14,188 nucleotides of DNA from Pseudomonadota bacterium. Its GTDB lineage: Bacteria; Pseudomonadota; Alphaproteobacteria; Rhizobiales; Hyphomicrobiaceae. Below are positions 12,885 to 14,188 of the stretch, piece after piece (positions within the stretch are counted from its first letter, which is position 1; each line of letters opens with the position of its first letter). The notes beneath the pieces are model-generated. The model worked only from the letters and a program-made list of their open reading frames with translations. It did not search any database and was not told the origin of the DNA. The stretch spans positions 1-14,188 of the forward strand of contig JAEVZQ010000352.1 in assembly GCA_023392135.1 (NCBI GenBank). The letters are read 5' to 3'. A program made the position numbers and the translations under genes.

Positions 12885-14188
12885 TCAAAAGTAGTCGGGG
12901 CTCACGCGGAAGAGCTGCTCGACCTGCCGGACGTGATCCGCGCGCACGAACAGGATGACGCGGTCCTTGGGCTCGAGCTCCGTGCTGCCGGTCGGCGCGA
13001 AGACCTGCCCGTTGCGGACGATGGCGCCGAAGCGCACACCGTCCGACATGTCGAGCTGCCGAATCGATTTACCGATGACCGGCGCTGTTTCGATCGCCTC
13101 GGCCTCGATGAGCTCGCCCGCCCCGTTGTGGATCGAGTGGACGATCCGGATCCGGCCGCGCCGGACAAACTGCAGTATGCGCGAGACGGTGATCGTGCGG
13201 GGACTGATCTGCGCGTCGATGCCGAGCGAGCGCACCATCGTCGTGTAGCCGGCCGAGTTGACGAGGCACAGGCTGCGCTTGCAGCCGAGATGCTTGGCCA
13301 GCACCGAGGTCAGGATGTTGACCTGATCGTCGTTTGTGACCGCCACCAACGTATCGGCGGACTGTGCCTCAGCCTCGCGCAGCAGCTCTTCGGAAAGAGA
13401 GCTGCCGTGCAGAACGACGGTGCGGTTGAGCTCTTCTGCGATCTGCATCGCACGCCCGCGATTGGCCTCGATGATTTTGGCCCGAACCGTATGCTCGCGC
13501 GCCTCCATGCCTCGGGCGACATAGAGGCCGATGTTCCCGCCACCGGCAACGATCACACGGCGCGCGACCTGCTCCTCATGGCCGAAGATCTTGAGGGTGC
13601 GCGCGACCTGATCGGGCGGTACGACGATATACACGTCATCGCCGGCCAGGAGCTGCTCGTCACGGCTCGGCACGAACAGGTTGCCCTTGCGCACGATGGC
13701 GACGATGACGGCTGGCAGATCGGGGAACAGCTCGCTCAATTGCCGGATCGGCGTATCGACGACAGGGCAGTCCTCGCCGCACGAGATGCCGACGGCAAGA
13801 ACGCGCCCATCGGCGAAGCTCAGCGTCTCGAAAGCCCCCGGAATCTGCAACCGGCGCAGCACCATGTTGCCGACCTCCACCTCGGGCGAGATGATGAAGT
13901 CGATGGCCAGGCAATTGCGCGCGAACAGCGCGGCGTAGTCCTTCGCCAGATAGCTCTGGGCGCGAACGCGGGCGATCTTGGTGGGAATGTCGAACAGGCT
14001 GTGTGCGACCTGGCAGGCGATCATGTTCACTTCATCGGCCAGAGTGACGGCGATCAGCATGTCGGCATCGCGTGCGCCGGCGCGCTCGAGCACGTCGGGG
14101 TGGGCGCCATTGCCCAGCGTCGCGCGGACCTCCAGCACGTCATTGGCGCGCTGCACGAGGGCGGGATCGATGTCGATGATCGATACGT
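12885..14188 (-). CDS. trkA: Trk system potassium uptake protein TrkA (5' end outside window)
   Basis: TrkA is the cytosolic NAD(H)-binding regulatory subunit of Trk potassium transporters, with two RCK_N/RCK_C repeats. The 433 residues present begin inside the first Rossmann domain (VSIIDIDPALVQRA, the end of strand beta2), so about 25-30 residues with the first glycine-rich loop lie past the window edge. Visible elements are GNGAHPDVLERAGARDADML, ACQVAHSLFDIPTKIARVR, the first RCK_C domain (to about residue 200), a second nucleotide-binding loop VIVAGGGNIGLYVARG with acidic strand-end IIEANRGRA, and a second RCK_C domain ending SPDYF. A GTG at 14156 could be mistaken for the start, but the frame is open and conserved above it. 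The order trkA-hfq-hflX is typical of alphaproteobacteria, often after ntrYX. Confidence 0.96.
   Translation of the reverse strand, partial: VSIIDIDPALVQRANDVLEVRATLGNGAHPDVLERAGARDADMLIAVTLADEVNMIACQVAHSLFDIPTKIARVRAQSYLAKDYAALFARNCLAIDFIISPEVEVGNMVLRRLQIPGAFETLSFADGRVLAVGISCGEDCPVVDTPIRQLSELFPDLPAVIVAIVRKGNLFVPSRDEQLLAGDDVYIVVPPDQVARTLKIFGHEEQVARRVIVAGGGNIGLYVARGMEAREHTVRAKIIEANRGRAMQIAEELNRTVVLHGSSLSEELLREAEAQSADTLVAVTNDDQVNILTSVLAKHLGCKRSLCLVNSAGYTTMVRSLGIDAQISPRTITVSRILQFVRRGRIRIVHSIHNGAGELIEAEAIETAPVIGKSIRQLDMSDGVRFGAIVRNGQVFAPTGSTELEPKDRVILFVRADHVRQVEQLFRVSPDYF

Overview
The window is a dense, high-GC stretch of bacterial chromosome, almost certainly from an alphaproteobacterium. The evidence is gene content and order: trkA-hfq-hflX on the minus strand, and a long-chain polyprenyl diphosphate synthase divergent from DUF2007 - tRNA1(Val)-type methyltransferase - S49 peptidase - small membrane protein - glyQ. 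GTG starts, four-base ATGA overlaps and short intergenic gaps are common. I see no mobile element, CRISPR array, tRNA or rRNA, and no gene-free stretch over 300 bases.

Layout. Positions 1-2245 (plus strand): the 3' end of an unrecognised gene, a small four-helix membrane protein, a YibF-like glutathione S-transferase, and a 2-keto-4-pentenoate hydratase/FAH-fold protein 11 bases behind it. Positions 2266-4784 (minus): glyS followed after 5 bases by a gamma-glutamylcyclotransferase-like gene. Positions 4929-5913 (plus): a membrane-anchored protein of unknown function and a DUF421 membrane protein. Positions 5895-9834 (minus): a probable operon of DUF2007, TrmN6-like methyltransferase, S49 peptidase, small membrane protein, glyQ and a cysteine hydrolase of the isochorismatase fold. 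Positions 9956-10972 (plus): ispB-type synthase. Positions 10996-14188 (minus): hflX, hfq and a trkA cut by the window edge.

Most genes are housekeeping: glycyl-tRNA charging (glyQ, glyS), tRNA modification, quinone side-chain synthesis, potassium uptake control (trkA), RNA chaperoning (hfq) and ribosome rescue (hflX). The accessory-looking material is the cysteine hydrolase and the opposite-strand DUF421 pair that separate glyQ from glyS, and the GST/hydratase pair.

Three observations deserve most attention. (1) The 121-base gap between DUF2007 and ispB holds a compact nest of inverted repeats at 9867-9916 that can fold as a three-way junction; its outer arms match the CtrA half-site TTAACCAT. 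(2) The hflX frame continues upstream of its only canonical start with family-like sequence, and one extra base in an AAA run would join it to a well-placed ATG. (3) glyQ and glyS, normally neighbours, are separated by about 1.7 kb containing genes on both strands. I found no convincing wholly new system.
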